Below, piece by piece: positions 32,528 to 45,339 of a DNA stretch of 64,000 nucleotides. Each line of letters opens with the position of its first letter. Within the stretch, counting starts at the first letter, position 1. The notes under the pieces were generated by a model, which was not told where the DNA came from, ran no database searches, and worked only from the letters and a program-made list of their open reading frames with translations. Both the position numbers and the translations under genes were made by a program. The stretch comes from Oenanthe sinensis (taxonomy: Eukaryota > Streptophyta > Magnoliopsida > Apiales > Apiaceae), in contig CM053802.1 in the NCBI GenBank assembly GCA_028671895.1, positions 20,095,631 to 20,159,630 of the forward strand, read 5' to 3'.

Positions 32528-33832
32528 ATGCTTCACAGTCTAGTCCCTCACCTTCCCATCAACACCTCCGACCCTAACTCCAACTCAATGAAATCCAAGC
32601 GCACTCACGACACCGAAGACAACTCCACCCACAAGCGTCTCAACTACTCTGGCGAAACCTCACTGTCTGGCGAAAGAGTCACTCAACATCTCCAACATGA
32701 TGACGGGGCTGAATATTCTGGTCTCCGTCTACTAGGCTTATTACTACAGTGCGCTGAATGTGTAGCTGTCGATAATCTCGAAGACGCTAGTGATTTACTC
32801 CCTGAAATCTCCGAACTCTCCTCTCCTTATGGTTCATCTCCTGAACGAGTTGCTGCTTATTTTGCTGAGGCTTTACAGGCTCGAATAATTAGCTCCTGTC
32901 TAGGAACTTACTCACCGCTCAACATCAAGAACTTAACTCTAACTCAATGCCAAAAAATATGCAACTCGCTTCAGTCTTACAATTCCATCAGTCCTCTGAT
33001 TAAATTCTCTCATTTCACCGCGAACCAAGCGATTTTCCAGGCCTTAGAAGGAGAAGATCATGTACACATCATCGATCTCGATATAATGCAAGGCCTTCAG
33101 TGGCCAGGATTGTTTCATATCCTGGCCTCACGGACTCGTAAAATCAGGTCTATTAAAATCACTGGTGTAGGTTCATCAATCGAGCTCCTGGAAGCCACAG
33201 GTCGTCGACTAGCTGATTTCGCCACTTCATTAAGTCTCCCTTTCGAATTTTTACCATTACAAGGCAAAATCGGGAACATAACAGACTTAACTCAGCTCGG
33301 TGTCAGATTAGCTGGAGAAGCCATAGTAGTTCACTGGATGCATCATTGTCTTTACGATGTAACCGGTAGTGACTTAGGCACGCTAAGATTATTATCACTT
33401 CTCCGTCCAAAATTAATTACAATAATTGAGCAAGATTTAAGTCATGCGGGAACCTTCTTAGGAAGATTCGTCGAAGCATTACATTACTACTCAGCTTTGT
33501 TTGATGCAGTTGGTGATGGCCTAGGCGACGATAATATCGAAAGGCACACGGTTGAGCAACAATTGTTTGGATGCGAAATCAGGAATATCGTGGCCGTAGG
33601 TGGACCGAAAAGGACAGGGGAAGTGAAAGTAGAGAAATGGGGTGAAGAGTTAAGACGGATCGGGTTCGGAACGGTTTCGTTGGCTGGTAATCCAGCAGCA
33701 CAGGCAAGTTTATTACTAGGGATGTTTCCGTGGAAAGGTTATACATTGGTGGAAGAAAACGGGTCGTTGAAATTGGGTTGGAAGGACTTGTCATTGTTGA
33801 CTGCTTCAGCTTGGCAACCACCAGCCGGCTGA
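32528..33832 (+). CDS. SCL23: SCARECROW-LIKE 23-type GRAS transcriptional regulator
   Basis: Single-exon gene, 434 residues, close to the Arabidopsis SCL23 length (405). GRAS proteins are nuclear transcriptional regulators; SCL23 acts with SCARECROW and SHORT-ROOT in endodermis and bundle-sheath identity (family knowledge). Domain order: leucine-rich region I (about 66-125, LLQCAECVAVDNLEDAS), VHIID motif at 179-183 (VHIIDLDIMQGLQWPGLFHI), leucine-rich region II (about 212-245), PFYRE-like region with GRFVEALHYYSALFDA (about 311-326), and the SAW end (WKDLSLLTASAW, 418-429). The short, polar N-terminus lacks the long homopolymer region of SCARECROW itself, favouring SCL23. The first in-frame ATG is at 32528; upstream in-frame sequence is C/T-rich leader translated as Ser/Pro/Leu and has no ATG. 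A later Met (32588) is a possible alternative. Confidence 0.92.
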   Translation: MLHSLVPHLPINTSDPNSNSMKSKRTHDTEDNSTHKRLNYSGETSLSGERVTQHLQHDDGAEYSGLRLLGLLLQCAECVAVDNLEDASDLLPEISELSSPYGSSPERVAAYFAEALQARIISSCLGTYSPLNIKNLTLTQCQKICNSLQSYNSISPLIKFSHFTANQAIFQALEGEDHVHIIDLDIMQGLQWPGLFHILASRTRKIRSIKITGVGSSIELLEATGRRLADFATSLSLPFEFLPLQGKIGNITDLTQLGVRLAGEAIVVHWMHHCLYDVTGSDLGTLRLLSLLRPKLITIIEQDLSHAGTFLGRFVEALHYYSALFDAVGDGLGDDNIERHTVEQQLFGCEIRNIVAVGGPKRTGEVKVEKWGEELRRIGFGTVSLAGNPAAQASLLLGMFPWKGYTLVEENGSLKLGWKDLSLLTASAWQPPAG

Positions 33833-35330
33833 TTATTTTGGTTTTGTTACCCTTGCCCTCTTGTAATTCTTTTGAAACAAAAGATTAAAGATATGACGAA
33901 GATGATTAGTTGATCATTATCTTTGATAATAATATTGTATTTTTTAATCTTGAGGATTCGATTGTATGATGTTAATCCAGTTGATCTGCACTTCTTGGAT
34001 TCTCTTGCATTATTACTGTAAAATTATCTCAAAATTCAGAATACAGTAAAAAAAAATAGTCACTTCTCACAATTTTCGATGCATTATATAAAAATAGACA
34101 TTGAGGACCCGGATCATAACCGACCGTAACATTGGTCAGACTATATGCATTTTTTCAACTTTATAAGAATAATAAATGAGTTTTAAAAACTATATAAATA
34201 GTATTTTAGATTACATGTATACGAGATACACAGGCAAACAAGTTATGTCGCAAGTACTCGTTGAATTACAAATTCTATCCGATGAAATCCATATTCAGCT
34301 GAACCAGCAGTCATAACATATTAATATTTTTATTCATGACTTTCTGAACTCTCCGAAAAAACTTAACAACATCAGAAGTCAAGAATTCAAAGATATAAAA
34401 AATAAATGACATAAAACTGTGTTGATTATCTCTATATGTCTGATCATGTTTATGCACTTTTGTCCCTACTACTTTGTTCAGACCCATCATAAATGTTCAA
34501 CTACCGAGACTCCAGTAAGATCAACGCACGTATGTCCCCATATTGAACTTTATAAGTTAATTATATGAGAAAATAAAGAAGGTCATTGTTACATATTTAA
34601 CATATAATTATGTTTACATATGTAATGTCAACTACTCCATTATGCAATACGCATTACGTAGTACACAAGGTTCTGAAGTTAGGTTGGTAATAGTTTTTAA
34701 ATTACTATATCCTCACGAGTGATGGTTTAATTATCGAACTGATCACTGAATAACGAATTTGATTTGTTTACATTCACTTCAAGGGTACATTCATACTTTC
34801 TCTTTTGAAGTGAACTTGATTCGTTGTTAATAATATTCAGACATTTTATCCATTACCTACATTTGTATGATGTCTAGCTAGCAATGCTTCGAGGTGAAAA
34901 GATAGATGTTAGGCTGAAATGGCAGACGACAGTTTTGAATAATGGAGTATACATTTTGTCTTAAAAGTTCAATTGAGATTCCGATTTATAGGTGATAAAC
35001 TTTTACATTATTACATAAGCTATTCAGTTATTATATAAAGGCCCTAAAACCCAACCAAATTACAGACCAACACAAAATCTTACAGCCCACTTCTAATACC
35101 ACTTCCTTGACCTCACCTACTAGTTAAAAACAATGTTCTACAAAAATGCTAGCGGATTTTGACGGTGATACTTCCTTCGAGTATCAATTATGTGCGGTTA
35201 TTAATCGGAATTCGGAAACATCAATCAAAATATTTAGGATCGTAAATGAACAGAATCCTTCATGAATAAAATTTAAATTCAAGTCGTTTAACTAAGTTCA
35301 GATTGGTATATTTATTTATAGAACAAGATT
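33833..35330. other. AT-rich 3' flank and spacer after SCL23
   Basis: No gene is seen. Possible polyadenylation words (AATAAT, AACAAAAGATT) follow the stop within 100 bases. 34600-34830 contains phrases that recur near 39290-39760 (TCAACTACT.CATTATG, TTTTGAAGTGAA), part of a diverged local duplication. Confidence 0.5.
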
Positions 35331-36110
35331 TTGAGCATACAAATATATTCGGTTAGATAAATTAGGCGAGTTGGACGAGTTTTATGTTGTTTGTTTAGCT
35401 TGGGATCGTTTTGAACTCGGTTTGAATTCATTTAATTCAGCTCGAATTGGATAATATATGTATATCTTAACTAGTTTCATATATAATTCAAATATATTAA
35501 AATAAAACTTAAATTTATTTCATTATTACTATTTATATAATTTTCAAATTTATATATAACTTTGATTTTCATGTCATAAATAATATGATTTTAAAATTTT
35601 GATCTTAATTAAATATTGAATTTAATACTATATACTTAGAAATCTAAAAATGAGCATGTATGAATTTATACATTTTATAAATTGATGTAAAAATGAAAAA
35701 TTATTGAATTTCACACGATATGTAGAATTTAATAACTAATAATAAACTAATAATTACAACTAACAAGATAAAATTATAAAAGAAGTTTGATCAATTATAA
35801 CCTTATATAATTTAGGTGTGAGACTATAAGTGAGGTGATTTATATTTTATAATTTGGTATTTATTTGAGTAAAAAATATGTGAATTGTTAGCAAACTGCT
35901 CGACTCGGCTTAAATTCCATTCAAGTGGAGTTCACCTAGATTTGTTCGTAAACAAACTCATGTTCGGTTCATTTATTGTCAAGCCAAGTTTGAACATCAT
36001 TTTTCGTTTTAGAAAACTCGGCTCGACTCGAATTTTTAAAAAAAAGTTTAAACTAAACTCGGATCGGACAAAACTCGGCTCGATTCTGTTCATTTACGAC
36101 GTTAAAAATA
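35330..36110. mobile_element. hAT-like non-autonomous element relic
   Basis: The middle is AT-rich, but both sides carry words such as GAACTCGGTTTGAATTC, CTCGACTCGGCTT, GGCTCGACTCGAA and finally GGCTCGATTCTGTTCATTTACGAC. Runs of CTCG/GAGC phrases ending in GTTCATTTACRGC are typical of common plant hAT-derived repeats. Ends and target duplication are not resolved. Confidence 0.35.
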
Positions 36111-36445
36111 TTATAAATCGAATTTATTTAAATATTGTTATCCTCATTTTGTTACCAAATACAATTAGGAAATATTTTAATTTTATTTAATTGCTTCATT
36201 TTTTTATTAAAAATTATACTTTTGCAATTTTCAATTTATTTCAACCTCTTTCTAGTTTTTAAATGATTAATACTACCTACTTTTTGATCAATTAATTCTA
36301 TCCAAATCCGTCTGGATCTGATTAATGTCTAATTTTTATTTTAAAAAATTATATTTGATTTTTGTAAAAATTAAATAACTTTTCCCCACTAATATTTACT
36401 ACTATTCAGGCATCGATCAATCAATTATATAGACCGGTTTTTAAA

Positions 36446-36560
36446 CTACTGGTTTAAAAATGTGCGAGGAACACGGTGAATTGGTCTTCCAAAATATCCG
36501 TAATTGGAGACGCAAACAACAGGATATTTGCTGGTCTTCGGTTCAATTATTACGTCTGAA
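36446..36560 (+). repeat. Local duplication, copy 1
   Basis: From TTTAAAAATGTGCGAG to CAATTATTACGTCTGAA this matches 40083-40234 (TTTAAAGATGTGCGAG to CAATTATTACATCTGAA), with indels. Directly downstream is a MITE-like start (GGCGTTTGGATTGGGACCGG). Confidence 0.6.
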
Positions 36561-39290
36561 ACAATAAGAGGCGTTTGGATTGGGACCGGGATGGGGACGA
36601 GAATTGGAAAAGGAAATAAGGAAGGTGGAAATAAGAATTGGAATTATATGAAATTTTAGAAAATAAAGAAGATTTCATTTAACCACTTAAAAATAATGGA
36701 TTTCCATTTTATAAAATGAAATTATTAATCCAAGTATCAATACATCACGAGATTGATGTTTCGATTCTTATTAACTGGACTCATTAATCATAAACTAAAT
36801 GTTCCTTAAAATGTATATGGTAGATATTAAATGTGTGTATTTAATCCAAATTTAAAAATATTATTTATAATTCATTGATTTTTATTGATTATATTTTATT
36901 CAATATTTCACGCAGAATTGATAAATTATATACATAATTCATAGAGTCCACGTGGAGTTGACCATCGTAGTGAGGTAAGATTTTAAAACATAAAAAATAT
37001 AGAGAAAAATTCAGCATAATCCATGAATTTTTAGAATTCATCTGTATTAATAAGTTTTTGAATATCCCTAAATTTTAATTGATTAATAATAATCCATATT
37101 GAATACCCTTGGATTTTAAATCATTAATTAAAATCCTGATTGAATAACATCGGATCTTAAAATACCCTTGGATTCTCAAGTATGGTTTGAAATCCTAATT
37201 GAATACCCTCAGATTTTAAAAATATTATTTAAAATCCTAATACCCTTAGATTTTTAAAATACAAAAAAAATACTGCACAATCTGGATTGAATACACTCCC
37301 CTAAATTTGTGTTCCGGAGTGTAGGGAAAAAAGAGAAAAAAAGTTTTTTTTTTTTTTGCCTCTTCAATGAAGAGAATTTTTTTATAAAATTATATAAGGA
37401 ATTTCTTCCCAATTTTTAGATTTCATTTTCTTTTTAAAAAAAATCACTCGAAACAAGTTAAAGAAAATATTTTTTTTCCAAAAAAACTGAAACAATAACA
37501 TGTAAATAGTATTAAATTTGAAATTTTGATAAAATATTATGAAATAAAATATATTTTTTTGTAAGAAAAATGAAGAAACGTTTTATTGATATATAATATT
37601 CGATAATATATCACAAAGATAATAAAATCTTATCATCTAAGTGAAAGGTATATTTAACCAATCCATGGGTCGAACCATCCATAAGAAAGAGATTTTCCTG
37701 GAAGTTTAGATAATAAAAAACTTCTATATCCGACAAGGCCTCATTAAAACCTCATTTGAGTAAAACCCTATGGGAAAGACCTCAAAATGAAAAAAAAAGT
37801 GCCCTAATATAAAATCGGAAATTCTTGAAGTTTTGTGAGTCCCCAATGCTAAAAAATTAACTATGTCTTGTTGCTTCCGTCATTAATTCCAAGTTCATGT
37901 CTCCATCCATCTTCTCTTTACCCTTTTTCTCATTCAAGTGAGTCGGAAAAGTCACCAAATTAACCACAAAAAAACTGAGTCAAGATAACATTAATAAAAT
38001 ATTAATTAATATATATTATGTTTAATATACTTAATAAATAGAATTTTATATATATTTAATCAAAGACCTTTAGTTAAACACATAAAACTCTGAGTACTCA
38101 TAAATGAATAAAAATGTGCTTGCCTTTTATTGCTCATTCCAACCATCCTATATTTCTTCTTATTTTTATCAATTGTTGATTTCTCATAACAGATAAAGAA
38201 GTCATCTAAAATGACACAGATTCGTCAACTGACGACAGATAATACACACTAACAAATAGTCCAAAAAGCCAACATTTATAGCACACCCTTAATAGGCACA
38301 GAACTTCCATATAAAATGGCACAATCTACAATTTATGAAAACTTTAAGAACCTTAAAAACAATATAAAATGTGACCACTCAATCTTTATGATATATTTAA
38401 TTAGGGGGGAAATGTTATAAATCAATACAATTATAGGAACAATTTTAAAAGATCATTAAAAGACAAATCACATTCAACCAAAATATTTTATATTCTAAAA
38501 AAGACACCAGATCTGCCACAATATCCGCCTCCTTCTCAACATCAATACATTTAAAACAAAACCCTAGAAACGCCCATTAACCAAAGAAGAACAAAGCATA
38601 TACAAGATTAAAATTTAGATATGCAACCAATATTACCTAAAATTTATACTACCCATAATAAGACTAACATTCAATCTCAATATACTCATTACCATCGAAC
38701 AAGAATAAAAAAGAAATTCAAAATTTTCGAATTTAAAATAAAGAAACTGAAAACACAAATACATCTTGACATGTAACCAAAATCAGTAACAGTTACAGTA
38801 ACTAAAAACAACAACCAACAATTATAACTCATCAACATCACAATCCAGTCACCATAATAATGAGGCTTTGCGAGTATCACTGCCATCTCTTCTTTTAATG
38901 AGGCTTTGCGAGTATCACAACCCTACAACTTGTCCCCATACCACCGATTTCATCAACAAAATCACAAATACAACACAAAAATAAAAACCAATTTCCCCTC
39001 CTTGACTGCATAAAAGCTACCGTGTGCGTGTGTATATAATTATATATACATACATGTAAATGATGTAAAGAAAGGAACAAATAGATTGAAACCGAAAACA
39101 AGGAAAGAAGAGAGGGGGAAAGAAGATTACGGAGAGATAGAGAGAATGAAAAAAATAAAATAAAATTTATATTGGTAAAAGTTCATATAATTTTTAGTTA
39201 ATTTTTTACTTAGATTTTTAATTAATCTACAATTGTAACCTCTTTGAAAATATTCCCCGAATAAATTTTTTTCACATGTATACATATATT
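36561..39290. other. AT-rich spacer with short repeats
   Basis: No gene is recognised. 37040-37265 repeats the phrase TTGAATACCCTTGGATTTTAAA about five times with variation. 37640-37800 has AAACCTCATTTGAGTAAAACC, a phrase seen in dispersed plant repeats. The 22-bp word AATGAGGCTTTGCGAGTATC plus AC occurs twice, 39 bases apart, at 38858 and 38897. Confidence 0.45.
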
Positions 39291-40440
39291 AAATATCAAC
39301 TACTGCATTTCTGACAAAAGAAATATATTAACTACTGCATTATGTAATGAAGTGGTTAATAATAATTTTTTTAGCTATTATTGAGGGAATGGAATGAATA
39401 TTTGAATTAAATTATGGTAAAAATTCAAAGTTTTCCTTCCTTCCTCCATTTCATTTCTAATCAGTTAAATTAGAATTCAAACCCACCATTTTACTCAAAT
39501 CTCATCATAGAAATTTTACGCTCATTCATTTTTTTAAAAGTTTTCCATACTACCTCCATTATCTTTCTTTTATTTTTATTCATTTCATTATATTCTACCT
39601 TTTCAACCAAACATAACATTATATTAATGGATTAATTATTGAAGTACTACTTAATAACTTCAAAAAATTCAAATCCATTTACCGGTGTGCTGAATTCGGG
39701 ATCTTACTAATATTTTCATACTCTTTCTTTTGAAGTGAAAGTAAATTCTTCTTTCAAATCATTTAAAATTGTGTCTGAAAACATAGATTTCATTTCAAAT
39801 GATGAATTTTGTGTTGTCATTTCAAATTCTCATATTTTTACTAATATTTGAATTCAAATGAAATCCATGTTCCCTAGGAATTCAAATAAAATCCAAATCC
39901 AAATACAAATTTTATGATTACCCAAATATGTCATTTGAATAAATTCATAATTTCAAATGAAATCCATGTTCCCAAACAGACAATAAATTTTTTTGATTGA
40001 ACTCCAATTGAAAATTATAACTACATTGACTATCATACGTAAATGTTTTGAAATCCCACTATAATACAAGTTTCCACAGCTCACCGACTAGTTTAAAGAT
40101 GTGCGAGTACATCCATGAACAGTGTTACAAAATATCCTTAATAAAAAAGAATTCGTATATTTATCGGAGACGCACGCAAACAACAAACAGGATTATTTTT
40201 TGCAGGTCTTCAGTTCAATTATTACATCTGAATGGATATATATACTTTCTTGACTATCTAAAGTATTGCTGTGATTTATACTCTTCACAAGATTCCTATA
40301 TTCCTTTAAAAAATACTCCTATGCATGTTCCACCTAAAGTGGAAAAATGTAATTCTGTATTCCTACATTGTGAATTTTTTTCACTAAACAAATGTTTCAG
40401 AGTTGAAAACCCTTGTTTTTTGACATGAATTTTAGCTTTA
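39291..40440. other. Spacer containing copy 2 of the local duplication
   Basis: 39370-39640 is rich in CATTTCATT/TTCCTTCC and ends CAACCAAACATAAC, resembling a MITE like 31500-31800. 40083-40234 is the second copy of 36446-36560. An open frame at 40048-40428 spans this repeat and shows no protein signature, so I do not call it a gene. Confidence 0.45.
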
Positions 40441-40470
40441 CCATAAGGTAGGAACTAGCACCATACAGAC

Positions 40471-40746
40471 CTTTAGTATGTCTCACACCAGCAAAATGAG
40501 TTAGCAGCAAAATGAGTTAGCGAAGATGCTTAGGCTAATGGAAAAGAGAGCGAAAATATGATGAAGAGGAGACTTTAGTATGTCTCATACTTGCACAGAG
40601 TTAGCCAAGCGATTTAGGTTAAATAGAAAAGAGAACGTAAAGAGGGGACATAAATGAGGGAACTTAAATATGTCTCCCACCTGCAATGCGGGTTAGCTAA
40701 GATATTTAGTCTAATAGAAAAGAGAACGAAAATATGATGAAGAGAC
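40471..40746. repeat. Three-copy minisatellite (units about 90-102 bp)
   Basis: Units start at 40471, 40573 and 40663 with CTTTAGTATGTCTCA(C/T) or CTTAAATATGTCTCCCAC, each followed by GTTAGC(G/C/T)AAG, TTTAGG/CTTAGGCTAAT and AAAAGAGA(G/A)CG. It sits about 320 bases beyond the stop codon of the coiled-coil gene. Confidence 0.75.
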
Positions 40747-41067
40747 GCATGGCAAGATATTATAAACAAAATTCATTCTGCCAAAATTACTTCAAAAAAA
40801 ATCCTCAAACCAATAAATTAAAAACAACAAAACTATGAATGATACAGTTATGAGCTGGGGTTTTTCCTGTGTACTCATATTAGCTAGTGATGCAAACCAG
40901 GTTAGGGATACAAATAAAACTGTCCCTGACCAACTTTAAGTAGTCACCAAAAATAAGATATCACCAAAATATACCAATCTGCTGTGCACATATTACAAAC
41001 ATTAAAATGTGACAGTCAAGAAGATTCTGAAACCAAAAAAATAAAAACCAAAATTTTCCACTCAAAT

Positions 41068-44000
41068 CTAATATCTTTTTCCAAGAATTACGCCAATGAT
41101 CACCGAAATTAGAGCCACACCCAAGATGATGTTAAAGCTTAGGGCAGAAGAGTCCCCTGATGTTTGAGTTTGTGGGTCTGCAGATGAAATTTGAGTAGAT
41201 GTTGCCTCTAACTTTTTCTTGTTTTTGCGTTTTGATGGAGTTGAAACAGAGGATCCGATGTCTCTAGATTTCACTGCTACTCCATCCTTCGATTCATTTC
41301 CGCCAGCACTAATGTTCTGCAAAAAGATTATCAAAAGCAAGGTGTTCAGCTTAAGGAGTAAGGACTAAAAATCTTTTTTTAATATTGTCAAAAAGGCATA
41401 TGTAGAAAATCTGTAAATGTAGGGCATTTGAAGATCAGGGAGGGATAACTAAAGACCTTATGATGAACGGCGTTAACTTATATAAAGTACATATAGTTAC
41501 TCATATTAAATTGGCAATGTTAAAGGGAGTTAAACAAAAACATTACCTCTTCTTTTGTTCCAGCCTCAAATTTTGCTATTTTTTCTTCTAACTTCTTCAG
41601 ACTATCTTTGGGGACAAATTTCTCAGTCATCTCAGCCTTGAGAGTGTCAATTTCAGTTTTTAAAGCATTCTCGTTTGACTTTTTGTCTTCCAACTGCCCT
41701 TCTAGCTGTAGTACCACAGTCTGGAGCTCCTTCTTGGTGTTTTCATGTGTTTCGACCAGAAGGTTCTTCTCTTCTAATAATAATGATATCTGCAGGCATA
41801 CATAGGATCAGAAAAATCATGAAACTCAGCCATAATTTTAAACCATTTCTGAAACCTAATAATATTCTATGCAATGTAGGATGGAGCACTAACCTGAGAT
41901 TGTAACTTTTCCCCGTCAGAAATCTGCTGTGTTTTCAGTTCTTCAATTACCGTCTTGGAAGATTGAAGCTGTTCAACTGCTTCTGCTTTCTCTGACGATG
42001 TTGCAGACAATTTTGTTTGCAGATCATTCAGTCTAGACTCATGTACACTTACTTCCTGGGTAAGCTTTAAATTTACCTCAGCAAGTCCTTCATTCTCCTT
42101 TTCAAATTGAGCAGACTTGCTCTCAAGTGCCTTCAGTTTAGTCAGTACCTGATCTAGTTCGGTTTTATGAGCTTCTACAAGTGTAGATGCTTCATGAGCC
42201 TGCTCTTTATACAAATTTATCTGTTCTTCAAGAATTGTCAACTTCTCATTTAATTCTTTAGCTTCTGAATCTCTAAGATTGAACCTTTGTAGTGTTTCCT
42301 GCAACTGTGTCTCAGCTTCTGAAATGCGGACTTCAGTTGCCAAGTGAAGCTCAGTGGCCTTTGTCTGTGCTTCATTTAATTCTGCAATAGTGTTTACGTG
42401 ACCTAAAAGTTGTTGAGAAATGACTTCTTTTTCAGCATTTGCAGAATCTAGTAAGCCATGAAGCTCATTATATATCTTGTTCTTAAGCTCTGTATTTGTC
42501 TGGACTAACAGTTCATTCTCTGAGAGTGACTGTGCAGCTTTATCTTCTGCTTCCGCGATCTTCTTCTTTAGTTCTTCATTTGTGCATTCTAAGGAAGCCA
42601 GTTTCAATGCAATCTGATTATACTCTTCTTTCATCGATGCAGATTTTTCAGCTGCCTCAGTCGCTTGCTCTTTATAAATTTCCACTTGATCCTCGAGAGC
42701 CTGCACTTTGTCATGCAGTGACTTCGCCTCAGAATCCTTACTGGAAAAACTTGCAATTGCCTCTTGCAATTTGAGTTCTGAATCTTTGGTTACAGTTGAA
42801 TGTAGTGACTCGAGCTCTAGGCTTCTTGTTGTAGCTTGTTCCAGTGCACTTCCGTGTTTTTCAATTTGCTCCTCTGCAAACTTAAGCTTCTCCATGACCT
42901 CGGTTTCTCTCATTCCAGAAGCCTTAAGATCACATTCGATGCTTTCTAATCTCCCTTGAGTGAGGTTCAATTCATTGCGCAAGATGTCAAGTATGCTTTC
43001 AGTTTCGACAAGCTTCTCAGTTGAGTTTTTGAGTGCATCTCCCAGGTTTATCTTCTCCTCTGTTGTTATTTTTAAACTTTCAGTCAGCCCATTTTCCTTT
43101 TCAGTTGCTAACTGCAGTGCTGCATCAAGGCTCGATATTTTTAATTGCAAAGCCTCTATTTCCGTGTCAAGCTCTGATGCCTTGTTAAAATGATTCTTAG
43201 AGGTTTCTTCAGCCTCCCTGCATTTATTTTCTAAGGTACTTATCTGTCCTTCAAGCTCCTGAATTTTATATTTCTCAGTTTCAAGGAGAAGCTCCAACTG
43301 GTTCACTTTCTTCTCAGCATCCTCTACTTTGGAATGTGATGATTGAATTAGATCTTCCAGTTCAATACCACGTTTAGTAGTCAAGTTAACTTTCACCTCA
43401 TGTTCAGCACATTTTTCTGTGGCACTCTTCAACTCCGACTCTAGTTCTGAATTCCTAGCAGACGAAGAGCGTAACTCAGACTCCAGAAGAATTATCTTAC
43501 TTCCATATCCTTCCTTTTGCTCAGTCAGCTCCTTATTTACTTCCTCCACTCTTTTTAACAGAGCACTAAGTTCAGATATCTTCTCTAAATACTCTTTCAC
43601 CTCTCTGTCAGCATCACTACATTTCAATTCCAGAAGATTGTGCTGTTGTCCCAGCTCCAAGTTCTTCTGTTCTGCCGCAATAAAACGCGTCTCAAGCTCT
43701 CTCAGCTGCGACTTTGCTTCTTCTGCTGCAGCATTTGAAGCCTGTAAAACCTCCTCAAGCTCAACATTCTTTTGTGTGGCGGTTGTTGCTGCATAACCAG
43801 TTTCATGATGAAGTTCCTCTAGCGATCTAAGCTTTTGTTCCAGTTCCTTGCTGTTTGCCAGTGTCTGAGACAAAAGAGAATCTGCTTTACCAAAGTTCTC
43901 GTCAGAAACCTGTAACTTTGCTTCAAGATCATGGCACAACTCCTTCATCTGTGCCAAATTGCTGTTTAGATCAGCTAAAGCAACCTCAAGAGCTTCTTTT

Positions 44001-45339
44001 TCCCCTGTTACCTTTTTGAATTCTTCTTTTAGCATCAGTACTTCTGCTTCCTGATTCTTTAAACTTACTTCAAGAAGGTCCTTTGCACAGACTTCTTCAT
44101 TCAGCTTTAACTTGATATCGTCCAATTCAGAAACTTTAATCTGAAGACTCTCTTTTGTTGATGACAGAAGATTTTCTACTGCTAAAATATCATCCTTCAC
44201 CTGAGCCTCAGAAGCCTTTCTCAGATCCAGTTCTTGTGTTAACTCATTTACAAGAATTTCCTTCGAAGCAAGCCTATTTTCTGCCTCTACCAATTGTGAT
44301 TTTGAAGCCTCTAACTCTCCCTGAACCGTGCAGAGCTCAGCAGTAGTAACTTTGAGTGCTTCTTCGACTTTTTCATTTTCAGCAATCTTCGTGTACAAGC
44401 CCTTGAGTTCTTCTTGTAAAGCAACCATCTGATCTTCCACTTCTTTAGCACTGGATTTTGCCATTTCAAGTAGCCCCTCAAACTCCAATGCCTTTTTTGT
44501 CTCTGACTCGGCAAGTGAACCACTTTTCTTATGAAGCTCCTCAAACTTTTGGGCCTCACCTGCAGAAAGTTGAAGCTCCTGCTCAAACTCCAACATCTTC
44601 TTTTTAGCATTCTCTAGCTCAATTTGAAGATTGTCAAAGGACTCTTGCACGCCAGTAAGCTCCTTTTGCTTCATCTGTTCAGCTTGTAAGGCCTCTTGCA
44701 ATGTGCTAAGCTGCATAGTATATCTCTCTTCAGCTTCGGAAATCTGCTGTTGCAATTTCTTGTTATTGAGCTCAAGCTCATTGTAACTTTTCTCACTGCA
44801 TCCCAGTTTATCCTTTGTAAGCAAAACTTCATCATTTAATTTTCTGTTCTCCAATTCAGAATCCTTTAAAGCTCCTGTTAATCTCACTAATTCAACCTCA
44901 ATCTCTTTAATCTTTTCCTGGGCTTCTAGCAATTCCCTGCTAGAAGAAGAATTGCTTGAGCTTCTTTCAATGATGGTAGATTTTTGATCTGCAACAGATT
45001 CTTTCTCTACTTTTATAAATTCCCCATCCAAGCTGGAATCATATTCTTCTTTCTTCTTTTCAATTTCCTGTTTTACCAAATTTTCAGAACAAACACGAAA
45101 CTTTTAGCTTTACAATAATATATTTTTCGTTCCAAATAAGAGCTTTGCAAAAACAATTCTGTGCCATTTTCCTTGAATGTGCATTCCTTATATTATTATC
45201 TCCTCATTTCACTGAAATTATTATACAAGGAAAAAGTACAAAGCCAGGTCCGTACCTTAATAGGATCAGCATTGGTCACTACCTCATTGGCATCCTTCAC
45301 CACTGGTATCACAGAACTTGCAACGGTTTCTTCTTCCAT
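41068..45339 (-). CDS. PICC/PICL-type tail-anchored coiled-coil protein
   Basis: Four coding exons on the minus strand: 45256-45339, 41894-45067, 41547-41789 and 41068-41316, all joined in phase 0 with GT-AG introns, giving 1249 residues. The start is MEEETVASSVIPVVKDANEV. Residues about 35-1165 are almost continuous coiled coil (Glu/Lys/Leu/Ser heptads, repeated LE..LK and AEE.). The C-terminus has a Lys-rich stretch (KRKNKKK) and ends in one membrane segment, NIILGVALISVIIGVILG, plus KRY, the design of a tail-anchored ER protein. Architecture and length match Arabidopsis PAMP-INDUCED COILED COIL (At2g32240) and its paralogue PICL (At1g05320), linked to immune responses. Databases often name such proteins myosin-heavy-chain-like or early-endosome-antigen-like from coiled-coil similarity alone. 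Assignment is by architecture and recall. Confidence 0.8.

Noticed and set aside
32267..32536. Minus-strand Arg/Glu-rich open frames opposite the SCL23 leader
   Set aside because: They are the complement of the C/T microsatellite; low complexity, no homologue pattern.
40048..40428. 126-codon plus-strand frame
   Set aside because: Spans copy 2 of a local repeat; the homologous 36.4-kb copy does not keep the frame.
42496..44346. Several plus-strand frames across the coiled-coil gene
   Set aside because: Antisense shadows of the long PICC-type exon; Ser/Leu-rich as expected from complementing Glu/Lys codons.
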